Positions 19,501 through 26,115 of a DNA stretch of 64,000 bases are shown here, piece by piece. This DNA comes from Caldifarciminota bacterium (GTDB lineage: Bacteria; Hydrothermota; UBA3073; JACQXS01; JAGMCI01). A model generated the notes under the pieces. That model worked only from the letters and a program-made list of their open reading frames with translations. It was not told the origin of the DNA and did not search any database. Within the stretch, counting starts at the first letter, position 1. Each line of letters begins with the position of its first letter. Where the stretch lies: positions 34,429 through 98,428 of the forward strand of contig JAGMCI010000008.1 of NCBI GenBank assembly GCA_023129325.1, given 5' to 3'. Made by a program: the position numbers and the translations under genes.

Positions 19501-20174
19501 AATCAAGTAGACAAAATAAATTTAGATTGCAAAATGCAAATTGGAAAGTGAAAGATGAAAGCCCTGCCCGACAGACGGCAGGCAGGCAAAAACTGAAAAC
19601 ATCAGACGCAGATATATTACCACAAATCCGAAACAAATTCAAAATCCAAAATAGGGAAAAAGATTCACCATTTAACCAATCACCATTTAACCAGTCTGAT
19701 TGGCAGATTATAGCAGAAGTTCAAGCAGAGGGTGGAGGATATACTTATGACTGGATTGATTCATTAGTTGAAGTTGAAACTACTTATTGGTATAAGCTTG
19801 GTGATATTAGTAATAAGGGTGATACAACCTGGCATGATAATTGGATTGATTCTGCTACTCCAAAAGGATGCAGGATTGTAAAATTTGGTTTAAAGCAATC
19901 CTGGCCAAATCCATTTGCAGATAAGGCTCATATTGAGTATGCTGTTCCTGGAAAATTACCATCAGCCAATAAGCTTAATGTCTCATTAAAGATTTATGAT
20001 ATCACTGGAAGACTTGTTAAGACAGTTATTGATAAAAGAAAATCACCTGGCTCTTATGAAGTTGGCTGGGATGGAAAAACAGACTGGGGCAGGAACCTAC
20101 CAGCTGGAGTCTACTTTTACAGACTGCAAGTAGGGCGTAAAGTATCTACCAAGAAACTCATCCTAATTCGGTAA
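13512..20174 (+). CDS. Giant secreted multidomain protein with type IX-like sorting tail
   Basis: 2220 residues; Shine-Dalgarno GGAGGG before ATG. Signal peptide (about 1-25). Visible units: a W-x-x-x-x-N-W ... P-G-x-x-D-x-V-x-I-P beta-helix-like repeat (about 125-200, repeated near 1306-1376), a DUF4350/ThuA-like domain (about 583-683, ILVFYDDDTYCGPND ... SGGRLFVSSGD), an FN3-like segment (about 840-940), a concanavalin-like domain (about 989-1176), a MAM-like domain (about 1633-1793), and a sorting tail (about 2120-2220: WPNPF, SLKIYDITGRLVK, GVYFYRLQ, KKLILIR). Probably exported and surface-attached. Near the N-terminus (13678-13745) palindromes are read in frame. Residues about 1980-2060 are low-complexity sequence derived from spacer-type repeats, splitting the last beta domain before the tail. 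Confidence 0.8.
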   Translation: MKKFKVLSILGVLAAGFLFLASQSSSPDNQSPKKVVQLMRMMSKRAASVERADKIEWTTARVVPTKGEPVGIGLAPVHKKPRKAYELGKPVPYSPRYGRPHKFIEETIPMEEYWGEPALPEGPKVTTTWEGDQSSKSWSIAANWDNGVPGENDDVIIPDGTPPCTLSVEGNCYNLKVGSNGKLIMTVDGWLNVYGASIIDSGTVKAPLDDLADIMVQGKKAVIECIMAGDSVWHIDLKVYPMTPATGNRIVRLGADTHIEGFLSIGHPSFNASYKKASFYCSNAPDSFKLNVHGDIYIWNGFKFEEWDSELEQADTIWCGGSWANAGDFTRKVGYPVIFYGDEDTIGLGWTYEEVTEFADLTVVDTAHYVLGYNEMVKGNADINGYLGLNAQVLQVDTNVAVSGTLHVDAGSYLLLSDVSEVDVNDGGVLKAIGNSGTKANISGASISDFYTLNINSGGKISAKYAKFNYTCGITIADGATIGGLSSRDSLYYCEFGHTQDNDTLLCIMNDQKVNIWGAYFPHSATGANNVYSNNTLPGAGGEDSIIFWNYSGPFSGTDYELDPTGPDSVNGIIFWKFATGHYKGKILVFYDDDTYCGPNDPDVVRTKNHLDELGYAADTVNIANYSTYYYPNEGHKFQMPNKEWAEVVFMITADASAPLNNAGQRGALINYVLSGGRLFVSSGDLCYDTRGADGSFGTNDDWQATYFWLVHAPFEQQWISNDEADHFERWTGGTTPPLTLIPNDLPDIINCDAADDWHTDECYVNNIEPGVIEWWCADDNETSIYLRSYELFNTRQVYLATTDTHMIVTGGDELKKDFIENVISWLLEPVNLVPDKPVLVEIFDNAEPKMDVLAQAVFKFHGDDPEKDFIQYNFQTDDDYSFGSIDKSDWTSSYAPLGEAAFYMDTTGLTQGTTYWWRVAGKDPAGSQDTSLWSDYRSFTVASAERIAEVDTFFTRWYQTTNEQWLTNTCYQVKESAGSSVLGDSCIFYDNFDDETTGEEPSNWTTSYSGVANVSICDTVYYGSGGKCCHFVDTRAGEAIPPAAQCKIGKKWTPALEKGTIEWRCRTEKDGFAVRFHKVGGTWTWSTQINMCNNTKGISVEDANNSFTTIGPCTTYAPDKWYHMKMEFDCVKDSCWVYIDGDGPHGYAIANEASLDSATFLTYGSFAPQNAYLDEVSVSKYDASADSGKMTSGTVIRKWAARGWNALHWEQNIADDSIRINVQYLDAGVWKDSLPGTYGDSVIEGYTSAGCVEGTLKLGLLDSCGVDSIRLMATLYRGGGKASENPELKWWDVRYTSEPLAQKTPGLWIGVVSTDWDTRANWDDSLVPGININVRIPEGCPYYPDLDEVAYCNNFTMDSGGVLNSQASGELEVHHNFKAMKGCTLKLDAGGVIIKSSLEASVTIRTASGHYFHNLTINSLEAKVVLASNIDVNNNLTITAGTFNPGSHTVYLAGNFVNNSTFKPSASTIYFDSTLAQTISGDSSFTFYNLTCDKSGGTAEAQKSIAVKKQLKIDNGTFSINPGDSLIMYRASSIEVNGGVLKLVGTADDTVTVTLASGSKKTNVSKIWQTYEQRNIGIQDTHFGPLKLKLSEKKAVRRSGSKIATSFEVAKNLETLKNAQLLASPKSPGDTVFGPESFEGDWMPTDWTQYDCSGDASDNVWERQTDCCGYSSPEGTFCARMYYDASNVINRALETPNISLYEHINCQLSFYSCMFNNWKDTLIIELSTNTTGGSGDGDWTELARYLNDGSNDGWIQRNIDISAYDREQTVYIRFRSAQPADANANGVDYVIITGDYKPHPYTFNINSGGHINAKYYKFEKMDSTGLVINEGAFIETFTFESKHYGLCAGRFTGGTSGGTYLTINNYQGIHPDTLHIFGVIFDTLWAWNMKYNVAKTVEPGADSGYIMMDSLENPTKGSWGNFYGEAYEYDTYTRIFWGYSPNPLSVELASFEAIGQYESVLLQWITESESDHARWLLARSEKEPGIEESRYQGVKESSRQNKFRLQNANWKVKDESPARQTAGRQKLKTSDADILPQIRNKFKIQNREKDSPFNQSPFNQSDWQIIAEVQAEGGGYTYDWIDSLVEVETTYWYKLGDISNKGDTTWHDNWIDSATPKGCRIVKFGLKQSWPNPFADKAHIEYAVPGKLPSANKLNVSLKIYDITGRLVKTVIDKRKSPGSYEVGWDGKTDWGRNLPAGVYFYRLQVGRKVSTKKLILIR
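13678..13745. repeat. Family E-type palindromes in frame near the N-terminus of the giant protein
   Basis: GGACAACCGCAAGGGTTGTCC (13681-13701), followed by a second inverted pair tggggatagggc / gcccctgtcca; outer bases gtggaca / tgtccac also pair. Related in text to the GTAGGGGC...GCCCCTAC family. Confidence 0.7.
19445..19690. repeat. Block of spacer-type repeats inside the coding frame
   Basis: Contains gaatcaaggtatcaagg repeats, a family C palindrome (19563-19586), AAATCC-type text (caaatccgaaacaaattc) and atttaaccaatcaccatttaacc. All of these types otherwise occur between genes. Encodes about 80 residues inserted between WLLARSEK and WQIIAEVQ. Confidence 0.7.
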
Positions 20175-20202
20175 ATAAAATCAAACCACTAATTTCATTC
20201 AT

Positions 20203-20237
20203 CCCACACATTCCGCCTCAGGCGGATTATGTGCGGG
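20203..20237. repeat. Family A palindrome with a family B palindrome nested in its loop
   Basis: Outer arms CCCACACAT / TATGTGCGGG (one arm substitution) enclose tccgcctcaggcgga (20212-20226). It shows elements landing inside one another. Confidence 0.75.
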
Positions 20238-20285
20238 ACGGGTTATACGAAAAAACAAGCCACAGAATAGTAAAAAACAGTGCTA

Positions 20286-20337
20286 TGGAGTGCAACAACG
20301 ATGTTGTTGCATGCAAAATCACCGATTTTGCACTCCA
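20286..20337. repeat. 52-bp double-hairpin element, copy 1
   Basis: Two adjacent hairpins: tgcaacaacgatgttgttgca and tgcaaaatcaccgattttgca, bounded by tggag / ctcca. It is the exact reverse complement of 25987-26038 over all 52 bases. Confidence 0.9.
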
Positions 20338-20450
20338 AATAAATCTCTTCTATTCTCTTTAAATCCCTGTTAATAAAAAAATTTGAATTTTAATTTGCCA
20401 TTTTGATTTTTGATACCTACCCGATGGCAAGCGGGTTTAATTTTTACATT

Positions 20451-21119
20451 TTATTTTCTGTGGTTATTTGTAATTGCCTTCCCTACTGAAATTCCAATTA
20501 TTGCTCCAACCAGGACATCGGATGTCCAGTGAGTGTTATCATTTATCCTTGACCAAGCAACGAGACTTGCTAATCCATAAGCCACAAAATCTATGATAGG
20601 ACTTTTGTACTGAGATTCAAATACTGAGGCTAAAGTAAATGCTATACTTGTATGCCCTGAAGGAAAAGACATATTTTCATGACTTAAAGTTGGACCAATC
20701 CAGGAAAAAGCCCCTTTGCCAACGGAAGGTCTTGCCCTGCCAGCAATAAGCTTTATACAATTTACAATCCCTCCTGTAATAAGTATACTTTCCAGTCCCA
20801 TATTAGCTGTTTCCTTTAATTTTTCATTATTTAATAAAGAGCCACAGATATAAGCTCCGCCCATAATTCCAGAAGCCACAAGCCCATCACTAAGTGGAGT
20901 GCAGTAGCTTGCTACTGCATCACCAAGGCAATGCACTTCATTGGACTTTATAAAATCTTGAATCTTTTCATCCTGTGACATAATTCCATAAATCCCAACG
21001 CCAAGTCCAATACAAATTCCCCAATCTTTCTTTTCCCATCTTGAGGGAGATGTAATAACATAATTTATATCCATCCCCAGTCCGCCTGAGGCGGACATAA
21101 TTAAAATAATGAAAATCAT
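20451..21119 (-). CDS. PAP2-family phosphatase
   Basis: 222 residues, membrane phosphatase of the type 2 phosphatidic-acid phosphatase superfamily. All three motifs are seen: KLIAGRARP (K-x6-R-P), PSGHTS and SRINDNTHWTSD (S-R-x5-H-x3-D). The catalytic site faces the periplasm in relatives. Likely substrates are lipid pyrophosphates such as undecaprenyl pyrophosphate, but this is not determinable here. The N-terminal signal/anchor ends with SASGG encoded by a family B palindrome (21081-21095). Converges with the giant secreted gene. Confidence 0.88.
   Translation of the reverse strand: MIFIILIMSASGGLGMDINYVITSPSRWEKKDWGICIGLGVGIYGIMSQDEKIQDFIKSNEVHCLGDAVASYCTPLSDGLVASGIMGGAYICGSLLNNEKLKETANMGLESILITGGIVNCIKLIAGRARPSVGKGAFSWIGPTLSHENMSFPSGHTSIAFTLASVFESQYKSPIIDFVAYGLASLVAWSRINDNTHWTSDVLVGAIIGISVGKAITNNHRK
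21081..21095. repeat. Family B palindrome, in frame in the PAP2 gene
   Basis: Perfect tccgcctgaggcgga, read on the minus strand as S-A-S-G-G right after the signal/anchor helix. Confidence 0.8.
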
Positions 21120-21124
21120 TTCAA

Positions 21125-21383
21125 ATAATGTATTAACCGCAGATGAACACAGATAGGCACAGATGGGGACAGGATAAACACATATATTTCTTATAGTTTA
21201 TTTTATTAAACACTGAACCCCTAATTGTTATTTCAGTATATTCAAGAATTTCGGTGTCATTCAGTGTTCCAAAGTTAATCTTTTATCTGTGTGCATCAGC
21301 GTTTATCTGCGGTTTCTGTCTTTCCCCTTTTTTCCTCCGCCTCAGGCGGATTCCCATTTTCCCTTTGCTTACACATTTATTTC
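21125..21383. repeat. CACAGATT-type repeat pair with family B palindrome
   Basis: aaccgcagatgaacacagataggcacagatgg at 21134 and its complement ttatctgtgtgcatcagcgtttatctgcggttt at 21282 frame a 110-nt spacer; a perfect family B palindrome follows at 21336-21350. No gene. Confidence 0.7.
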
Positions 21384-22217
21384 TTAACCACGAATGGCAC
21401 AAATAATTTGTTCTGGTTCTTTTACAACTTTTGCACCAGGTATCTTTCCCTCTTCAGCACAAACAAATATTGGTTTTCCCTGTTTTTTTGCCCAGTTAGC
21501 TGTATTTATTGTTCCACCTTTAGGACCTGCTTCTATTATTAAAACAGCATCTGAGAGCCCTGAAGTCAACCTGTTTCTTGCCATCGCCTGACCAATAGTC
21601 CAGCTGGCGGTTGGGAAAAATTCAGACAAAATTGTGCCACGCTTGAGGAGTTGAGTTTTTACTGGATAAAGTTCCTTATGTAATACAAAATTAAATACAC
21701 CCATAGGAATTACCATTATTGTCTCTCCACCTCCTTTAATTGCTCCCAGATGAGCTTGAGTATCAATTCCCTTGGCATAACCTGATACGATTGTAAAGCC
21801 AGCTTTAGCTAAATTTTGAGCAAATTTAAAAGCTCTCTTTAATCCTGAACTTGAGGCTTGCCTTGCCCCAATTATAGCAATACTTTTGCCTTGTGGCAGT
21901 TTGCCATAAACATAAATAATTGGAGGCAGATTTTTAAATGAACCCAATCTTTTTGGATAATTTTCATCACTTTTTGTAATTACCTTAAACTTCTTTTTTT
22001 TAAGTTCAGCGATAATTTTATCCATTTTCTGTAAATTTATACCCACATTTTGGGATAAAATATTTTTTATTAACTTTTTCCCTAATTTTGGTATACTTGC
22101 AAGTTCAAGAAGAGTTGTTGAAAATACCTTTTCTGGGGTGCCAAATCTTTCAAGTAGTTTATTAAATGTAGCAGCTCCCATCCCTTGAATTGAGTGTAAA
22201 AGTAACCAATAATCCAT
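21384..22217 (-). CDS. dprA: DprA/Smf-family DNA-processing protein
   Basis: About 277 residues. N-terminal helix-hairpin-helix region (GMGAATFNKLLERFGT), then the DprA Rossmann fold: IAIIGARQASSSGLKRA, IVSGYAKGIDTQAHLGAI, a divergent FPTASWTIGQAMARNRLTSGLSD where canonical DprA has FPxRNRIISGLS, and VLIIEAGPKGGTINTA. DprA loads RecA on incoming single-stranded DNA during transformation. The C-terminal winged helix of longer DprA proteins is absent. ATG 22217 (MDYWLLLHS) preferred over the upstream start at 22238 that lies in repeat text. Confidence 0.8.
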   Translation of the reverse strand: MDYWLLLHSIQGMGAATFNKLLERFGTPEKVFSTTLLELASIPKLGKKLIKNILSQNVGINLQKMDKIIAELKKKKFKVITKSDENYPKRLGSFKNLPPIIYVYGKLPQGKSIAIIGARQASSSGLKRAFKFAQNLAKAGFTIVSGYAKGIDTQAHLGAIKGGGETIMVIPMGVFNFVLHKELYPVKTQLLKRGTILSEFFPTASWTIGQAMARNRLTSGLSDAVLIIEAGPKGGTINTANWAKKQGKPIFVCAEEGKIPGAKVVKEPEQIICAIRG

Positions 22218-22560
22218 AATACCCAAATACCTAAACACCTAAACACCTAAAAATTTTCTCTCTTAAGAAACCGCAGATACACACAGATAAACGCAAATAA
22301 TTGTCAAGAGAAAAATGAAACCACAGATTTGTGTAATGAAAGGAAAAAGGGGAAACAGGGAAAAATGGGAAGAAAATCAAGTTAAAATTAGTCCCGCACA
22401 TAATTGTAGGGTTATAAATTTGAATTCCTGCCCGACGGCAGGCGGATATATGCGGGATTTATTTCTTTCCCCTTTTCCCACTTTTCCATTTTCCCTTATT
22501 TACACCCTGATATTCTGATTCTCTAATACACTACTTGCCGCAATCTGTGCAATCTGTGGC
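22218..22560. repeat. Repeat-filled spacer (CACAGATT type, A/C palindromes)
   Basis: No gene. Holds ataccca/aatacctaaacacc repeats (22218-22250), CACAGATT-type left arm (22268-22335), reading aaccgcagatacacacagat, its complement at the far end (caatctgtgcaatctgtggc, 22540-22559), GGGAAAAATGGGAA / TTCCCCTTTTCCCA arms, and a composite family A palindrome (22393-22456) with a family C palindrome in its loop. Confidence 0.7.
22393..22456. repeat. Family A palindrome with a family C palindrome nested in its loop
   Basis: Outer arms CCCGCACATA / TATATGCGGG are 44 nt apart and enclose cctgcccgacggcaggcgg (22428-22445). Confidence 0.7.
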
Positions 22561-24720
22561 TTAAAAGCTTAGTTCTAATGAGAATTTCTTTTCTGGTTTT
22601 GGGAAAATGACGACTTTAGCTTCTTTCTTTATTCCAGCTTCAAGCTTAGCTATGTCAATAGCTTTAAGTAAGCCACCGACTTCATCTATAAGTCCAATCT
22701 CTTTTGCCTTTGTGCCACTCCATATTCTGCCCTGTCCGATAGAATCAACATAAGCTTTTGTAAGTTTTCTGCCTTTAGCTACGCGAGAGATGAATTTATC
22801 ATAATACCATTCAATTTCTTTTTTAAATTTCTCTCGCTCTTCTTTGGTGAGGTGTCTTAAGTCTGAAAAATAATCTGCATGCTCGCCTCTTTTAACCTGG
22901 TCCCAGGAAAGTCCAAATTTGTCATAAAGCCCCTTAATGATGAGATTTAGACCCAGCACTCCTATTGAGCCTGTGAGTGTAAATCTATCGGCAAGTATTT
23001 TATTGCCAAAGCAAGAAATATAATATCCACCAGAGCCTGCAACATTACTCATTGAAACGATGACAGGCTTCTCTTTAGCCACTCTTTTCACTGCTTGAGC
23101 TATAATTTCAGATGCCAGTGCGCTACCACCGCCAGAATTTACTCTGAATACAAGAGCCTTAATTGATTTATCTTTCCTTATTTGATTTAAAAGTTTTGAT
23201 ACAGTCTCCGAGCCCATATATTTACCACCTATAAATGGAGTTGGGTCATAACCACTTTCGCCAGTTACTATTGAGCCTTCAGCTATAAATAGGGCAATTT
23301 TTGGCTTCTCTTCCTTAAAAGCTCTTGAAATTTCTTTCTTGCTTAAGAGACTGGCAACTGGCTCCCTTTTTATTTTGCCAAAAAGTTTATTAAATAAATC
23401 ATCAAGCTCATCCCAATAAGCTAAAGTGTCAACAAGTCCTGAATCAAGGGCATCATCAGAATTGAAAAACACACCTTTATTTATAAAATCTTCAAACTTT
23501 GCAATTTCTATTTTTCTACTTTTTGCCATTTCTGTAACCATAGGTTTCCATATATCGTCAAGATAAGCCCCAATTTGTTCTTTGCTCTCTTTTGACATAT
23601 CTTCACGCTCAAAGAGCTCAGTAGCGGACTTATATTTGCCAACCCGCTCAATGTCTGTTTCAATGCCAAGTTTTTCAAGTGCCCCCTTTATATAAGGCAT
23701 TTTTACTGAGATTCCAGGAATTACTACATCTCCAAGAGGAGTAAGAATAATATAATCTGCAACTGATGCCAAATAATAACTTCCAAATCCATATCCGTTA
23801 GAAAAAACAATAATCTTTTTACCAGCTTTTTTAAGTTTTAAGAGTTCCTGCCTTAACTCCTCAGCTTGAGCTATTCCAAACCTTGATGGTTTAAAGTTAA
23901 TAAATACTGCTTTCACATCCTCCTTATTCTTAACAGATTCAAGATTATTTAAGAGGTTATAAAAAGTGGGCTCTTTTTCTGTCTGGAGACCAAAATATTT
24001 TGACTCTTCTTTCATCTCAGGATAAGAGCCCTTGATAGTAAATTCAGCTAATTTCTCTGGCTTAGGCATAAAAGTAGGATATGTTTCATGTGAAACAATA
24101 GTTCTTGCTCTTAATTTATTAAAGTCTTTATCTGTATTGGCTCCAATTTTAAGATTGCCAAGTGATATTTCAAGTCCAAAATTAAAGTTATTAGCTTTAT
24201 TCCCTTTAAAAGAGAGAATGATGCCATCCAAAGGCTCAATTCCAATGCCATATAAGTAATCTCTGATGGTGCCTTCTCTGCACTTATAAAAAATATCTCC
24301 GAATACTGTAATTCTATCAGTTCCAGGGTTCAAAGCTAATCCTCCACGCAAATTAGGGGTGGTTTCAATGGATGAGCATAAGCCAAGTGAGATGAATTTA
24401 CTGGGTCTAAAGATTCCTCCAAGCTCGTGTTTCTTAGATTCTCCAAATTTATAATTATAACCAAGCCAGAAAGATTCTCCTATGTTAAAGCTATTTCCTA
24501 TTATGTAATTGGGTTTTCTCTCTTTTCCAAAAATAGCTCCAAATCCTAAGTTTCCTGAAGATAATCCAATTTGTGTGACTGTATCAAAGAAACATACTAC
24601 TTCGGAGCCTGGATTTATTCCCAGTCCAGCTGGATTTGTAAATAAAGAAATTGCCCTCTTTGAAGTGCTGACAGAATTTCCTTCAAATATCCCTAAAATA
24701 AAAATAATAAACCCTATCAT
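22561..24720 (-). CDS. sppA: SppA-type signal peptide peptidase with N-terminal barrel-like domain
   Basis: 719 residues; AAGGAGG Shine-Dalgarno. Two S49 protease domains: the first has the general-base lysine in VGKYKSATELF (Lys364), the second the nucleophile in SNVAGSGGYYIS (Ser563), as in the 67-kDa SppA architecture. SppA degrades cleaved signal peptides at the membrane. Unusual: after a signal peptide, residues about 20-215 are amphipathic beta strands starting FTNPAGLGINPG, reminiscent of PorV/outer-membrane barrel proteins rather than a membrane anchor. The peptidase may therefore sit at the outer membrane or periplasm. No palindromic insertion seen. Confidence 0.85.
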   Translation of the reverse strand: MIGFIIFILGIFEGNSVSTSKRAISLFTNPAGLGINPGSEVVCFFDTVTQIGLSSGNLGFGAIFGKERKPNYIIGNSFNIGESFWLGYNYKFGESKKHELGGIFRPSKFISLGLCSSIETTPNLRGGLALNPGTDRITVFGDIFYKCREGTIRDYLYGIGIEPLDGIILSFKGNKANNFNFGLEISLGNLKIGANTDKDFNKLRARTIVSHETYPTFMPKPEKLAEFTIKGSYPEMKEESKYFGLQTEKEPTFYNLLNNLESVKNKEDVKAVFINFKPSRFGIAQAEELRQELLKLKKAGKKIIVFSNGYGFGSYYLASVADYIILTPLGDVVIPGISVKMPYIKGALEKLGIETDIERVGKYKSATELFEREDMSKESKEQIGAYLDDIWKPMVTEMAKSRKIEIAKFEDFINKGVFFNSDDALDSGLVDTLAYWDELDDLFNKLFGKIKREPVASLLSKKEISRAFKEEKPKIALFIAEGSIVTGESGYDPTPFIGGKYMGSETVSKLLNQIRKDKSIKALVFRVNSGGGSALASEIIAQAVKRVAKEKPVIVSMSNVAGSGGYYISCFGNKILADRFTLTGSIGVLGLNLIIKGLYDKFGLSWDQVKRGEHADYFSDLRHLTKEEREKFKKEIEWYYDKFISRVAKGRKLTKAYVDSIGQGRIWSGTKAKEIGLIDEVGGLLKAIDIAKLEAGIKKEAKVVIFPKPEKKFSLELSF

Positions 24721-24779
24721 CCTACCCTCCTTTTTAGTCTTTAAAATAATTCATTTATTACAAAAAGTCAATAAATTTC

Positions 24780-24808
24780 TTGACCAACAAAAAATCTTGC
24801 TATATTAT
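24780..24808 (+). promoter_or_regulatory. Promoter of the FAD oxidoreductase gene
   Basis: TTGACC, 17-nt spacer, TATTAT; leaves about an 8-nt leader. Confidence 0.5.
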
Positions 24809-24822
24809 TAGTTATTAGGATA

Positions 24823-25953
24823 ATGAAAACCTATGACTCTATAATAATTGGTGGTGGGATTCTTGGTTTAGCCTCAGGCTATGAATTGGCAAAGCTTGGG
24901 CAAAAAGTACTCATTATTGAGAAAGGCTATCTCGCTTCAGGCTCAACCGGAAGATGTATAGGTGGGATAAGGCAGCAATTTTCAACAAAAGGAGCAATAA
25001 AATTAGCTATGGAGAATGTGCGCATTTTTAAGCAAATGAGAGAAGAATTTAGGGAATCAATTGACTGGTATCAAGGCGGTTATTTACTCCTTGCTCATTC
25101 AGAAGAGAAGAAAAAAGATTACCTTAATTTAATAAGAATTCAAAGAGAACTTGGACTTAAAGTTGAATTTATTCCAATAAAAGAAGTTTTAAAACTTGTT
25201 CCTTTACTTAATCCAGATGGACTTCTTGGAGCTGCTTATTGTCCACAGGATGGACAGGCTAATCCATTTCTTGTTATCAGGGGATACGCCGAGGAAATAA
25301 AAAGATTTGGCAGCAAGATTTTAACCCATACAAAGGTAGTGAAAATTAGCACCAATGGAAATAAGGTAGTTTCTCTTCTCACTGATGAAGGAGACAAGTA
25401 TTTTTCTCCTCTAATTATAAATGCGGCTGGACCCTGGGCAAAGGAAATTGGTGAACTCGCAGGAATTGAACTTGAGCTTGAGCCCGAATGTCACGAGGCA
25501 CTTGTTACTGAAGGAATTGACCAACTATTTGACCCAATGGTAGTTGATTATAGACCGCGCGGTTGTTATTTCCAACAATTATTTGCCACAGGACAAATTA
25601 TAGGTTGTTATACGCCAGAAAACCCAATTAAAGGGACACAAAGTTCTTCTTCATTTAATTTTTTAAAAGAAATGCCCAAAAGGCTATTAAATCTGATGCC
25701 TCGACTTTCGGAATTAAAAGTCTTTCGTCAATGGACAGGCTGGTATACAATGACTCCTGATGGCAATCCTGTTATCGGGGAAACCAAAATAAAAGGTTTT
25801 TGGGTAATCGGTGGAGCTTCAGGGCATGGCTTTATGTTTGGTCCAACGCTTGGCAAATGTCTTGCAGAACTTATAATTAAAGGCAAATCAAGCCTTCCAC
25901 TTGATGAATTTCTCCTTGACAGGAAATATAAAAAGAAAGAAGCCCTAAAATAG
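24823..25953 (+). CDS. FAD-dependent amino-acid/sarcosine oxidase-like oxidoreductase
   Basis: 376 residues of the DAO family. N-terminal dinucleotide-binding fold SIIIGGGILGLASGYELAK with acidic end LIIEKG, then STGRCIGGIRQQF (flavin-contact region of sarcosine/glycine oxidases), the late motif INAAGPWAKEIG, and a C-terminal TPDGNPVIGE ... VIGGASGHGFMFGP. Oxidises an N-methyl or amino acid with FAD; the substrate is undetermined. Stands alone with its own promoter. The 52-bp double hairpin lies 33 nt after the stop. Confidence 0.82.
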   Translation: MKTYDSIIIGGGILGLASGYELAKLGQKVLIIEKGYLASGSTGRCIGGIRQQFSTKGAIKLAMENVRIFKQMREEFRESIDWYQGGYLLLAHSEEKKKDYLNLIRIQRELGLKVEFIPIKEVLKLVPLLNPDGLLGAAYCPQDGQANPFLVIRGYAEEIKRFGSKILTHTKVVKISTNGNKVVSLLTDEGDKYFSPLIINAAGPWAKEIGELAGIELELEPECHEALVTEGIDQLFDPMVVDYRPRGCYFQQLFATGQIIGCYTPENPIKGTQSSSSFNFLKEMPKRLLNLMPRLSELKVFRQWTGWYTMTPDGNPVIGETKIKGFWVIGGASGHGFMFGPTLGKCLAELIIKGKSSLPLDEFLLDRKYKKKEALK

Positions 25954-25986
25954 TCGTAATAGTTTAGTTTTTCTAAAATCTTTACT

Positions 25987-26038
25987 TGGAGTGCAAAATC
26001 GGTGATTTTGCATGCAACAACATCGTTGTTGCACTCCA
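25987..26038. repeat. 52-bp double-hairpin element, copy 2 (inverted)
   Basis: Exact reverse complement of 20286-20337; the pair brackets the PAP2, dprA, sppA and FAD-oxidoreductase genes. Confidence 0.9.
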
Positions 26039-26046
26039 AAAAGGTA

Positions 26047-26106
26047 TAGTAAGGCAAGATGCCTTATCTGTAATTATAATAAAAAGGGGCGGCGATTGCC
26101 GCCCCT
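26047..26106. terminator. Bidirectional terminator candidate / family E palindrome
   Basis: Small hairpin aaggcaagatgcctt, then a perfect 22-bp GC-rich palindrome AGGGGCGGCGA + complement (26085-26106) preceded by an A-run and followed by AT-rich DNA, between convergent genes. The palindrome belongs to the AGGGGC...GCCCCT family. Confidence 0.6.
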
Positions 26107-26115
26107 ATATTTTAC

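Larger units (their letters stand above)
20175..20450. repeat. Repeat spacer between convergent genes
   Basis: Holds a composite family A/B palindrome (20203-20237), the 52-bp double hairpin (20286-20337), AACAGGGATT-type text (20345-20372) and AATTTGAATTTTAATTTGCC-type text. No gene. Confidence 0.7.

Noticed and set aside
22315..22518. 67-codon open frame
   Set aside because: Composed of repeat hairpin arms and a family A/C palindrome.
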